Shown: positions 48,409 to 60,090, counted from the stretch's first letter. The stretch is DNA of 64,000 nucleotides from Lepidodermella squamata (GCA_047495785.1 JBLDXI010000029.1:1612001-1676000); one strand, 5' to 3'. A program made the numbers and translations. The notes: generated by a model not told the origin, from the letters alone.

Positions 48409-49360
48409 ATGGGTCAAAGTGCGTTGACAGGTGACCGTAGACGCTTGAATGATGGTCAAGAAGGCCCGAAGAGTGATGAACCTAAACGGCGGTTAACCGA
48501 CGCCACCGCAGAACTAACTATTCGAAAAACACGAACATTTGACAGGATTTCTACTCTGAACGATCAATCAGCCAAAGATGCACATCTGTGCACGTTCACG
48601 ATCCAGCCGCCATGTACAGTTCTTCACTCAGCTGGTCATTCAGACGCATCGCTAGCTGACGATGGCTATGATGAAGACGAGGAAAGCCTAGCCCCAGAGT
48701 CTGAATGGCTCATAAGCGCCGAAGATAGATCAGTCATTCAGAAGACGTTCGACAACGTGAAAATAGCGAGAGAATACATCGGCTGGAAAGGAATGCAAGG
48801 GTAGAAATTTGTTTGTTCTTATACTCTCTGATCATTTAATTTCTAGGATTTTCGAAACATTTCCCGACGTAGCGCACAGTTTTCGAACATCTCCCCATAC
48901 GCCGATCAAGAAAGGGTAAAAGTGAATTATTTTTAAAATAATTAATAATTCGTCCTTCTTTTTCTCCACAGTGACAACTGGGAGCTAATGGTAAATTGTC
49001 TGACCTATTTTCGGGATTTTTCATTGTCTTTATCTACAGGGTCAGGGTATGACGTTCCTCTCAGGCATCGAGCGTTTCCTGAAACGTATAGGAAGACCAC
49101 GTGGGTTCAGAAGTTATGCCGCCGCGTTGGCGCAATCCCATCGGAAGTACTCTGTGTCTCCACACTACATGTTGACAGCGCTGGAAATATTCCAAAGCGT
49201 CATAGTCACGCATCTTACCAGCCGCGAATCGCAAATTGAGGGCGAAAAAATTCGTGCGTCATGGACACATTTTTTCGATGTGCTACGTAATGAACTCGCC
49301 TCGGCCTCAAACGCAGTAGCGACTAACGAGCAGCTTTGTCCTTACTACTCGAGTGAATGA
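48409..49360 (+). CDS. Globin 14, Met-Gly start, 19-nt micro-exon
   Basis: Exons 48409-48800, 48847-48915, 48972-48990 and 49040-49360 (266 aa). Starts MGQSALT, Gly-2 but Leu at position 6, so acylation is uncertain; the leader is acidic near its end. The A helix is AEDRSVIQKTFDNVK; B12 intron phase 2 (46 nt). CD1 Phe (FPDVAHSF). A 19-nt exon encodes DNWELM, joining in phase to GQGMTFLSGIERFL, which restores the family E helix with Gln at E7. Proximal His is in LAQSHRK; H helix ASWTHFFDVLR, no CxxC. The upstream frame stays open to an ATG-less start at 48325. Confidence 0.8.
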
Positions 49361-50651
49361 CTCAGAGACATCGAATAACCCTAGATTATAAAAATTATCG
49401 AAATTCTGTGACGAATAAACTCGGATATATTAATATCGTGTTATTGAGAAATAATTTCCTGACTCCCTTTATTAGGCCTAGATTGGCGCTTTTCATTCAC
49501 GGTTTCCGGGGCAACCCTTGACGTGGCAAAAGGCTTCGGAGTTTAGCGAACCCTAGATAATCGAAATCCCATTAAACGTGTGGGCTGAATAGATGATGAT
49601 GACGTACATTGTAATGGAGGATTATTCCATGATTTAGCGGACTAACTGAATAATAACCAAGCTATTAAAAGAAGAACCGTCTGTCTTATTGTAGCCTATT
49701 TTCGTTACCCGGGTTGAAATTTCACTCGTTTGATGGCACGTCGCCACGTCATCATAAAACACTCTTCCATTACGAGTTTGACGTCTCCGGTGGTGCCCAC
49801 CTTTCCGCGATGCTTTATAAACATTGGTTTAATACAACCACGTGCGATAGAAAAGTTGCGATCTCAGCGAACTGCATCGGAAATTGAGCACTACCGTTAC
49901 AAAAGAATGTAGACTTAAACAATGATAAAACTCGAGGCCTGAGCACATGATTTAAGTTCAGCTGTTCCTAAACCTGCGCTTTTATTCGAACTTATTTCGC
50001 GAACGAAAGCTGCAGAATGGATTCGCTAAGAATCGAGCTTTTGGTATGCAGCGCGCATGTCCATTTCGACAGTTTCCACGCATTGTCCATAACTGCAATA
50101 ATCTCCGCGATAGCACGTTCCATTTAGCAATACAAATCGCCAATCATAACCATGCTTTCGGAAGGAAAATCGTCAGCTATAGCCAGCCGGAAATGACGAG
50201 TTAGCTAGCTATTTCTCGCCCGCATTTTTGTTAATGAATGAGTGGCGAGATGCGATCGCAATATTTTACTTGGGCGGTTGAGTGCTTGCCCCTTCCTGTT
50301 GTTATTGAATCGTAGGAGCTAAATTGAGTCGTCGAATATCATATATAACCAGTCGCATCGAAAATTTCGAGATAATGACGTAAATCATTGCAATAGCGCC
50401 AAGTCACAAATTTACATAGAATAATGCATGCCGCCATCTTGTTCCATGGTAGCCTAATTAGAAAGATCAGACTAGGCTAATCACCCGCGTATTTCTCAGC
50501 GGTTAGTAACACGATATCCACATGTTAACCCTAGCCGTCGCATTATAATTGCGCTTTTTAAGTAATTTATCGTGGATGGAATGCGAGGCTCTGCATAAAA
50601 CATGACATTCATTTGTAATTTTAATCATTAGGCGATTATTATACCTGCAAA
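49361..50651. other. Intergenic spacer
   Basis: About 1.3 kb after the last globin. An AATAAA lies about 50 nt downstream of the globin 14 stop. No gene supported. Confidence 0.4.
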
Positions 50652-51183
50652 ATGATTTTCGATTACTGCCTCCTGGTTTACCTGATCGCAGCGATTTTGA
50701 GTCTGGGCGGACACGTTATCTGTCTGCCGATTCAGAGTACAACCGATGGTACGGTTGTAGTGCCCCTTGCTAATCCAGAATCTACCCCAGCCTTACAAAC
50801 AGCCACTGCACCTCAAAAAAAAAGCAATCGCAAATTAATGACCGAAAGGCTAGCAAGTAAGTTATTTCGAATCACGCGCCATTCACTGTTAAACGTTCCA
50901 TTTTTCAGAGCATTTCGTTGATCTGGTGCGAAGCGGTGACGATCAGAAGGCTCTTGACGTCCTACAGGCTCTGCTGCGTATTGAATCCGAAATTCGAGCA
51001 AGAAAATGCTCCGAATCACTGACGGCATCAATTTGCCAGAATACCAACCCGCAAGGCTTTTACATTTGGGCGCATATGAGAGCGCGGGAGATTTTACGAG
51101 GCGACCCGTGGCTCGAATTTAGAGACAGGCTATTGCGCTCAACTTCATCGGGTAAAGACAGTGCTCCAACAACTTCTGCGTGA
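50652..51183 (+). CDS. Small secreted protein, family X member 1
   Basis: Exons 50652-50856 and 50909-51183 (159 aa), phase-1 junction. Signal peptide MIFDYCLLVYLIAAILSLGG. Mature part: a Thr/Pro-rich stretch, then a helical domain with CSESLTASIC (Cys-x8-Cys) and FYIWAHMRARE followed by DPW. The same layout occurs in the next two genes. Not recognised as a known family. Confidence 0.75.
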
Positions 51184-51291
51184 CGTAAAATCAACTTAGC
51201 TTCTTTCATATCTTTCCAATAAAAAAGCTGAACCAGGTCACGCACATGTTTTTTTTCACCCCGACCTTTTGCACTTTGTGCCTGAGACAAA

Positions 51292-51803
51292 ATGCGGGCG
51301 ATTTTAGGGATTATTATTTCCGTTACAGCTGCTTCCGCGTTAGAAGAAAAACTGTCCGGATACGTCTCTCAGGGTGCGCAGTTTTACGAAATGTCTCGCA
51401 GGGCTAATGATGGAGGAGCAACCGAGCTAACCCTTGACACGATGCTCAAGAGCACCCTAGACAGCGAGGAAAATGTCGGGAAAATGCTAGCTGGTGAGTT
51501 GATACGAAGTGTCCACTTTTAATTAGCTCAGACGTTACCATCATTCGCACGTTCACAGATTACTACGTAAAACTGCTAGAAGCGGGTAGGAAAGACGAGG
51601 CTTACGAAATTTTGCAGCTGGTCATGGAATGGGAGATGCACAACCGATTTCGCGAGTGCAATAAGTCGCTTTCAGCTTCTATCTGCAGCAAAAACAACCC
51701 GCTTCCGTTCTACATGTGGGCGCAAGTCAAGGCCAACGATTTGACGCGTGATCCACGGAACGATTTGCGCAAACAATTGTATTCAAAAATAAAATCGCTA
51801 TAA
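51292..51803 (+). CDS. Small secreted protein, family X member 2
   Basis: Exons 51292-51493 and 51559-51803 (148 aa), phase-1 junction at the same place as member 1. Signal peptide MRAILGIIISVTAASA. Shares CNKSLSASIC (Cys-x8-Cys) and FYMWAQVKAND followed by DP. Starts 109 nt after member 1 ends. Confidence 0.75.
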
Positions 51804-51995
51804 AGTCAATATTTGCCTGCATTCTGAATTTTTGTTATTAATTCACACACCCCCATGTTGAATCATCGCTCCGAAGCGTGAATTATTGATGTTTTATCAA
51901 TATTTCGCGTATACCGGATGTAGGACTGACGTCGGTCATGAGTGAGAATAACTGTGGTCATCTATGGTCCGTCAGACGCCTCGATTTTTCAACTC

Positions 51996-52511
51996 ATGAA
52001 GTCATCTCTGGTAATAATTATTTGGTTTTTGAGCTTAACCGATGTCGGCTGCAGTAGGAGGCCCTACGCTAATCTGCGATTGCTCACAACTTCTAGACCG
52101 GCCCACAACACGACCCCCTCACAAAAATCGGAACACGCATTAATCGAAAGTAATGGAAGTCTGAATAGTTCAAAAATGTATCTCGAATTTCATTTTTCAA
52201 TCATTTTAAGAGATGCTCAAAGCAATCCTGAAACAAGGTAATGTGTCTAAATTGAAATCCATCCTACGGAAGCTGCATGGTCGTCATAAGGAGTTGAAAA
52301 TGGAGAGGTGTCTTCAGGAGTTGCCAGAAGCAATCTGCAAATTTAAAACTCCGTTTTATTCGTAGGTTTCACGTTTCGGGTAAAATTTCCTCTATTTTGT
52401 ACTTGTTCTTTCAGATGGGCGCAATTTCGAGCCAGACAAATTATGAACGATCCTTGGAAAGATCTTCTCGATCAAATCGACTCGAAATATTTTGAGCATG
52501 AAAGTCGTTGA
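51996..52511 (+). CDS. Small secreted protein, family X member 3
   Basis: Exons 51996-52149, 52211-52361 and 52415-52511 (133 aa). Signal peptide MKSSLVIIIWFLSLTDVGC. The first junction (phase 1, donor GTAATG) matches members 1 and 2; an extra phase-2 intron splits the FYSWAQ motif. Contains CLQELPEAIC (Cys-x8-Cys), then FYSWAQFRARQ and DPW. AATAAA lies just after the stop. Confidence 0.7.
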
Positions 52512-52750
52512 AAATAAAATGCCAGCCTCAGTGCATTCACTATTTTGGCTCGTGTTTGGTGTTGTAAATTTTTTGCCGATAACGGAGCCAAGATTACCTT
52601 CAGAATTAAAAAAATGTGGTGGGAGAAGACCCAGCTGCACCCGACTGATTAGATAAGCTTTTCTTTTAGTAGCCGATCACTATTAGGTAATTAAGATTAC
52701 AAAACACGTCTGCCGTCAATAATTACAACCAACCCGGTGTTCTGAAAACA

Positions 52751-55027
52751 ATGACAGGAATCGCTCCGAGCGGACAGGAAGTAGCTCGAGGCTCGTGGGG
52801 ATCAGCAATCCAATTCTTTATCACTTCAATAGGTTTGATGAGCTTCAAGAACTGTTTCAGAGCAAACAATCGTCCACCTTAATGTAGGAGCGGCTGTTGG
52901 GCTAGGAAATGTCTGGCGTTTCCCGAACGTCGTCTTCAGTAACGGAGGAGCTGTATTCCTAATCGCTTATGTTTTAGCGCTAGTTTTTCTTGCAATTCCT
53001 CTCCTGCTACTTGAATCAGCTATTGGTCAGTACTCGAAGAAAAGCCCGATCGGAGTATGGGACATGAGCCCGATATTTCGAGGCGTCGGATTGGCAACAT
53101 TCTACAACGCACTGCTTCATGTTTGCTACTACAACACCCCTCTTACATGGTAAGCTTTCATTACAAATCGGACTGAAATGCAAATTTTCTCTCAGGGGTG
53201 CCTTTTACTTTGTGAATTCATTCACGGATAAACTTCCATGGAGCGCCTGTGATCCGGATTGGTCGCGGCCCTCTTGTGCAGTCAGTAAGTTCAACATAGT
53301 TGGGAAATAACGCCTTGTACCATTTTATCCCCAAGATAAAACCGGCGTTATCAACGCTACGAGTCCAGCAGAGGACTTCTTTTAGTTAGTTAGATTTTTC
53401 CAGTGATTCGTACATAAAATCTCCACGTTTCTTTAGCAATAACACTTTGAAGCTGTCTGGAGATGCTGAAAATTGGGGCGAATTTTCGTGGCAGGTCTAT
53501 CTCGCTAGCGTAGTCTTGTGGTTGATTCTATTCGCTGGAGTCTCGTTTGGTGCTTCGACCCTGGGCTATGTTTCATACTTCACTAGTCTCTTCCCCTATG
53601 TCATGCTTACTGTAATGATCGGCTACACAGCAACTTTGGAAGGTGCATCCCGCGGGGTTGAATACTACATCACAAAGGTAGAGTGGGACAAGTTGAGTGA
53701 TATCAAATTATGGCGAGCAGCTATCGGTCAAGTTTTTTACTCAACAAACTGCGCTTTGGGTTGCGTGATTCAACTGGCGAGTTACAACAAATTCAATCAT
53801 AATATCTACCGCGATGCAATTCTTATTCCGATTCTTGATGGTCTGACCTCAGTCTTTGCCGGATTCAGTGTTTTCACTGTTCTCGGCTTTATGTCTGTTC
53901 AAAGAAATGTTACTATCGAAGAAACTGTAGAAGCAGGTTTGTTACAAACCATTTCAAGGTGGAAAATCTGAGGTTTTAATTGAACTAAGGTCCTGGTTTG
54001 ATTTTCATAACGTACGCTGAGCTTTTCACTTACATTGACGGCGGCTACGTTTGGTCGGTCTTCTTTTTCTTCATGATTATGGTTTTGGGCATCTCGTCTC
54101 AGCTTCCGGTCATCGAAATGTTCTGCTGTGGCATTTCAGATCTGTTTCCATATTTCAACAAAACCCGTGTCCATAATTTAGCGCTGCGATTTGGTTTCGT
54201 CTTCTTCTGCATGTCCTTAGCGACGTTTTTCTATTCAGGGGTAAGACCATTCGAAAATAAAGTTCCTTTGTCTTACTCCAGTTTGATAGAATGGCTACTA
54301 CTGGTACTACCTCATTGATGAAAGAGTGGCGGGTATCCCTCTCATAGTTATTGGATTCTTCGAGCTCATCGGAGTCGCATGGGTCTACAGTGGACCAAGT
54401 ATATTCATAGAAGTTATCATTACTCATATAATTATATAAAATATCAAAGGAGCTCAAGTTCTTCTGGCTAACATCAAGGAAATGGTTGGCACAGAATGGG
54501 GCCCGACAGCTAATAAGGCATTCGGCATAACAAAATGGTATTGGCTAGTTTGCTGGCTATTCATTGCTCCGGCAACAATGGCGGTAAGTCGATGTCCTCA
54601 CGATGATAATCCTTTTGATTCCAATTCACTTTAGTTCATCCTGATTTACGACCTCATTCAAACTAGTGATAAACCTCTTGTTGCCCTTGGATACCTATAC
54701 CCAGACTGGTCTATCGCAGTTTCTTGGGTTTTGGTGGCAATTGCGCCGGCATTAATTCTATTCGCCGCTTTCTTCGTAGCCTGTCGCTTCTATGGAGCCT
54801 GCAACCCTTGGATAGCCGGTTCGGAGCCACTGGACTCGTGGGTGCCAGCGAAAGAAAAGTCAGAAGAGCCAGAGATTCCTTCAAATGTACATGAGCTACA
54901 AACTATGCAGAGCAGTGTGATCCCCAGCTACCCGCCGCCTAACTGGGCTGCCATACCACCGGCCCAAAACTACGGCGTTTACACAGTGCCGCCGCTCAAG
55001 TTGGCGCCAGGAGAGGAGAAAGTTTGA
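52751..55027 (+). CDS. SLC6-family Na+/Cl- coupled transporter, copy 1
   Basis: Nine exons: 52751-52832, 52888-53149, 53196-53284, 53336-53384, 53437-53936, 53990-54240, 54290-54398, 54450-54583, 54635-55027 (622 aa); introns are 46-55 nt and all phases fit. TM1 has GAAVGLGNVWRFP, the sodium-site signature; TM6-7 region FYSTN...QLASYNKFNHNIYRD; TM8 region GPGLIFITYAE...SSQLP. The large second extracellular loop has NKTG and NATS glycosylation sites. The cytoplasmic tail is Pro/Tyr-rich. Likely a neurotransmitter or amino-acid symporter of the plasma membrane; substrate not determined. AATAAA at 55072. Confidence 0.85.
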
Positions 55028-55239
55028 AAAACAGTCTTGTGGTGATTAATCGATGAGAAACTTGATAATATAATAAAGCTGTAGACCCACCTATGCGCCG
55101 AATCGCTATTAGCCCCACTTATTGGCTAATTTACTGCCGATAAGATAAGGCCGTTCACTTTTTCGGGTGACGTGAGTGCGGGCGCCAATAGCCAAAGCCA
55201 AGAGAAAATTACTTTTCGTATACCCTACTTTCTCGCCAG

Positions 55240-57325
55240 ATGAAAAAACACAGAACCAGACCTGTCCCTGAGTTTTCGTCGATTGACAGAGGGACTTGGT
55301 CGGGTATTCAGTATTTATTCACATCTCTCGGCTCAGCAGTTGGTCTAGGTAATGTCTGGCGGTTCCCAAATATCGTTTACAAGAACGGTGGAGCAGCATT
55401 CCTTGTTGCATACGTTATTGCCCTAATATTTTTCGCAATACCAATCTTACTACTGGAGTCTACGATCGGGCAATACTCTAAGAAGGGCCCAATCGGTGTT
55501 TGGGACCTAGCCCCAGCCCTTCGAGGAACAGGTTTTGCGACTCTATGGACCTGTTTCTGCTTCGTTGTCTACTACAATACGCCATTGGCTTGGGCAGGAT
55601 ACTACTTTTCAAGCTCATTCACATCAGAGTTGCCGTGGAAGCCTATAGGTGATCGAAAAAACTCCAACACGGCTAGAAATTCAAGTAAAATGTGTCTTAC
55701 AGATGAAACGCATGATCACAGTGTCGAGATTTTCCCGGCTGAGAGCTACTTTTAGTAAGTCAAAGAATAAAGATTAATTCCTCTAAAATCAGTGTTCTAG
55801 CAATGAAACCCTAAAACTTTCATCGGCAATTGATGAATGGGGCGAATTCTCTTGGCATGTCTACCTTTGCAACGGAATCATTTGGCTTGTCATTTTCGGA
55901 GGCGTTAGCCTTGGGGCTCAGTCTATGGGTCGCATTTCCTTCTTCACAACAATTTTTCCATACGTAAGACTCAGATCCTTCGATGTAAGACCTAATCCTT
56001 AGGCTTTTAGGTGATGATCACAATAATGATCGGCTACACTTCAACGCTTCCTGGAGCTGGCAAAGGCGTCGAATTTTACATAGCGAAGTTTGAGTGGGAA
56101 AAGCTTGCGAAAATCAGTGTTTGGCGCGATGCCATTGCCCAAGTTTTCTTCTCAACAAACTGCGGTCTCGGAACAGTCATTCAGCTAGCTTCATACAACA
56201 AGTTTAACCACAACATCTATCGAGACGTGGTCATAATCGCTGTTATAGACGCCTTGACATCAATTTTCGCTGGTTTCTCGGTGTTTACTGTCTTGGGTTA
56301 CATGGCTGAGAAGCATAACCATACAGTTGAAGATGTTTTGGACTCAGGGCCAGGGTTGATTTTCATTACGTACCCAGAGGCCTTCCTTTACATGGAAAAT
56401 GGCTTTGTTTGGTCTATTTTCTTCTTTCTGATGATAATGGTACTAGGAGTCAGCTCGCAACTCCCATGCATCGACATTTGTTGCAGCGCCATTGCAGATC
56501 TCATTCCATTTTTCAGCCGAAGCCGTTTGCATAATATTCTGTTCAGATTCGGATTCATCCTACTTTGCTTCGCCTGCACAACCTTCTTCTACTTTGGTTT
56601 CGGGTACTATTGGTACTTTTTGGTCGACGACCGTATTTCTGGAATTCCATTGATGCTGATCGCCTTTTTCGAGCTGGTTGGGGTCGGTTGGTTCTATAGT
56701 CGGCCGTGCTGTGCCTGCGCTAATGTATTGCTGAGCAATATCGAAGAAATGGTCGGCCCTACTTGGTCGAGGCGATCTTGGTCCATCTGGAAGTACGCCA
56801 AGTATTACTGGGTCATTTGTTGGACTTTGATCGCTCCTGTCATGATTGCGGTGAGTCTGTATTTTAGATCGGAAAATCTATAATTCACATTTTTCAGTTT
56901 ATCCTAATCTACGATTTGGCGGACAATAGTCCAGTCATGATTGGAACGTATCTAGTTCCAAGCTGGGCCGCTGACATGAGTTGGGCCATTGTAGCGATCA
57001 CTCCTTTGCTCATTTTCGCAGGATTAATTTTGGTCCCTTGCCTTCAGTATCGCGGTTATACGGTAAAACGCCCATACATTGCGCTGATGTTATTGAATTT
57101 TTTCATTTCAAGGCGTGGATGAATGCTCTCCATCCAATGGAAGCGTGGAAGTCTGCCCGTGATTCAGATGGCCTCGACCCAAGGTCACGAGAATCTTGGT
57201 ACGGGGCGGCTTACATCGACTACCCAGACTACCCATCCCGAAGCCCTTCCTTGCCAAGAGCTGCAGTAATAACGGAACCAAGAAGTCGACCCAGTATCAT
57301 CGACAATCTAACACTCGATATCTAA
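55240..57325 (+). CDS. SLC6-family Na+/Cl- coupled transporter, copy 2
   Basis: Exons 55240-55754, 55801-55963, 56011-56850, 56898-57062 and 57113-57325 (631 aa). TM1 GSAVGLGNVWRFP; QLASYNKFNHNIYRD; GPGLIFITYPEA; twelve hydrophobic segments can be placed. It lies 212 nt after copy 1 in the same orientation and shares long identical peptides with it (for example FAGFSVFTVLG), so this is a tandem duplication. Copy 2 has lost, or never gained, four of the eight introns of copy 1. Exon 3 is 840 nt and is the source of the pseudogene fragment at 61179. Confidence 0.87.
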
Positions 57326-57595
57326 CCGCTTGCAAATTTTTCGCCAGAAAACAAAACAGCCATTTGTTGAGCTTTTGATTTGTTTCGAAAGAAATTCTAG
57401 TTTTAATGTATTAAACTGTGATTCAGTACACGCCAAGGTTGCGTGAGACTACAGAACGATATCCCTCCTCAAATTCGAAGTTGATCAGTTTGAATTACAA
57501 TGCTGCTAAGATTGATGGTTGATGTTGCTAAGGCCTTTGAGACCCGAGTCCAAAAGGCTACTTTTCTGTCGAAAACGCAGTAATACAGTGCTCCC

Positions 57596-59022
57596 TCGAT
57601 AAAAGCACTGGGTCGGGAGCCAGACCCGGTCTTTAAACAAGGGAAAGCTATAACGAGGGCTGTAATTGAATGCAGAAGCTAAAAATAGACCGTTTCTACG
57701 ACTTAAGACAGTTGCCATGCCAACGCGCAGAAAGAGACGGACACGGATTACGTGTCATTAGAAATTTCGCTCGCTGAAGGCTGTTAAACAACAACACTAT
57801 GAATCATAAGTTCATCGCCAAGTTTTTATTCTTATTTGCCAAGGCGGTTTTGATTTGACTGGCTGGCCTTGTGTTTTTACTCTGATTTTAAGTCCTGCCT
57901 GGGGTTAACGAACTCAGAATAAAAAAAACCTGGAATCCCATTATTTCAATTTACTTCCAAAATGCTCAGCTCGTCCGATTTCGCAAACAAATTTCATTTG
58001 ACATCACAGCTTAAAAAACCAATCACCTTGGTCAAGATTTACCAGAATACTTCTGAATTAATCAACAGCAAGGTAAAAATCGGGCAGAAGCTCCCGCCGT
58101 CCCTCCTCGGGATGTTGCGATTTTCAAAGTCAAAATCGAATGATTAAAAGTAGTAAAAAAACCCTTAAAATTGCCAAGGCGTTGAGCAATGAAATCGTAG
58201 AGTAGTGGCCGTTTCATGTTAGATCAGGCCTATCGACTATCGAAAATCGGCTAATAATCCGATAACTTAGGACAACTGGAACGAATGAAATCGGTCTAAT
58301 TTTATGAGAATAAATCCATGTATCGAAATTAAAATAAATCGTAAAACAAGGACGCGATTCTTCATGATTACGCAACACAGCCGGGAACGAAATTGGAAAA
58401 ACTGAAGTTTCAGTTTCCTTAAAAAATCACGATTTATAATAATCCTAATCCTAATTTGATCATGCTAATAATGCTGGTAAATTTCAAGAGATTTTCTGGC
58501 CGGGAAAAAGCTAAAAATTGAAAAATCAGGGCAATTCAGATGAGTCTTTTAGTTGATCAGCAATTGGCCTGAGGGAAAATCTGCAAATCAAGGAGAGCTA
58601 AGATTGACGGGCATTTTTATAGTTATTGAAATGAATTGCTGATTTTGTCTGATATATTGGCGTAATTTCTGATATAAAGTTTAACAAAAAACAAGACGAC
58701 TCGCAGCACGACTTGAGTGGCAGCTAATCCTCACACTCTGTTGCATAATCACAGCCATTTCAAAGCCAAAAGAACAGCTTAATGCACTGATGATCTTTCA
58801 ACTCATTTGAACTAAATTTGAAATAACTGGATCTCTCAAAACCACGACAACGCGACGCTAGGTTTCTAGGAACGCTAATTTTTCACGCTTAATTTTTTTA
58901 ATCTATCAAACAATTATTATTTGTTTATTAATTTACAACTAATTTATTTAGCAGGGTCCAAAATTACGGTCTACAAACGAGGGAGTTCTTTTAAGGAGGG
59001 TGCCACTAACGAGGGAGCACTG
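57596..59022. mobile_element. Pogo-like nonautonomous DNA transposon
   Basis: Inverted ends CAGTGCTCCCTCG (57596) and CGAGGGAGCACTG (ending 59022), each flanked by TA. About 1.43 kb. The ends carry further complementary blocks (AAGGGAAAGCTATAACGAGGG near the left, AACGAGGGAG near the right). No transposase ORF: the longest, 57962-58147, is unrelated. The end sequence and TA duplication fit the pogo/Tigger-type group. Confidence 0.7.
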
Positions 59023-59141
59023 TATGACGGAGTTGCCGCATAGTTCACCTAGACCAGAGACCTAGACCTGGAGCAAAAATTGCGCCTGCTAAATTCGTCC
59101 GATATTGCTTTGAAACAATACCAAGTCCCAGGCATTTTTAA

Positions 59142-60090
59142 CTAGATGATTTTGATGGCTCGATCTTGTGACGATTGCAGCTTGTCGCGAGTCGATTTTG
59201 AGGCTCGCCCAAGGGTAATGTCGCCATAATTCAGATGACTGACAACGAGACCGTTGGTCATCATGACAGCAGTTTTGCGATCAATTCCAGCATCGACAGC
59301 TTGTTAGAGAGCGAACAAGCCCTTTCGAGCCTTGCCCTTCGCCATCTCGATGTGTTCGTCTAATAAGAGCTTATTGTCAATATGGAAGCCGAGTGTGCTC
59401 ATTGATTCAGACGGCTTAATCGCAACGCCGCCGATGGTGACCGTGAAGTCAGGCGCTGTCGAATGGTGCGGCTTGAGCAGCATAAACTGCGATTTTTTGA
59501 CATTTACCGCCAGGCTGTTCTGCTTCAGCCATGCGCACCAGTTCCAGTTGTAGAACAGCCTGTAGTTCGTTGATGTTTTTCGAACCAAAGAAAATGGTAA
59601 CGTCGTCAGCGTATTGAGCAATGCCGCATCGGTTCAAAATCAAAGGCAGGTCGTTTACATAAATTGTGAACAGGAGCGGGCCAAGGACCGATCCTTGTGG
59701 CACACCGCAATCAATCGACTCGAACGGGGATGCTTCACCGTTGATTTTCGTGGTTTGGCGGCGATTGCTCAAGTAGTTTATCAAAAGGTGAACTGACCTT
59801 TCCGTTACCCCAGCGGATCGGAGCGACTCGATGATCCCATCGTGGTGAAGCGTGTCGAATGCTTTTGACAAGTCGATCGACACTGCTCCAACCACGTTTC
59901 CTGTGTCAAGTAGACGTCGCCAGCGTTCGGTAAACGATGCCACGCATGTGTCTGTCGAATGGTGTTGACGAAATCCGTGTTGCGCCGGTGTTAAGAACTT
60001 GATCGCTCGCAAGTGATCTTTCAGCTGTGTTGCCAGGCAACGCTCGAACGTACGAGCTAGCGGCGAAGTGAAGTTTGGTTACGCAGCCAA
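59142..60090 (-). pseudogene. Broken non-LTR (LINE) reverse transcriptase
   Basis: Reading downwards, the RT finger/palm motifs appear in order: ARTFERCL, QHGFR, DLSKAFDTLHH, GVPQGSVLGPLLF, QYADDVTIF, then after a frameshift at about 59550 WLKQNSLAVNVKKSQFM and, after another shift near 59300, a segment typical of the RT end (VVSHLNYGDITLGRA...QDRAIKII, stop at 59142). Endonuclease and 5' half are missing. Jockey/CR1-like by motif spelling. 5'-truncated, frameshifted, inactive. Confidence 0.85.
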
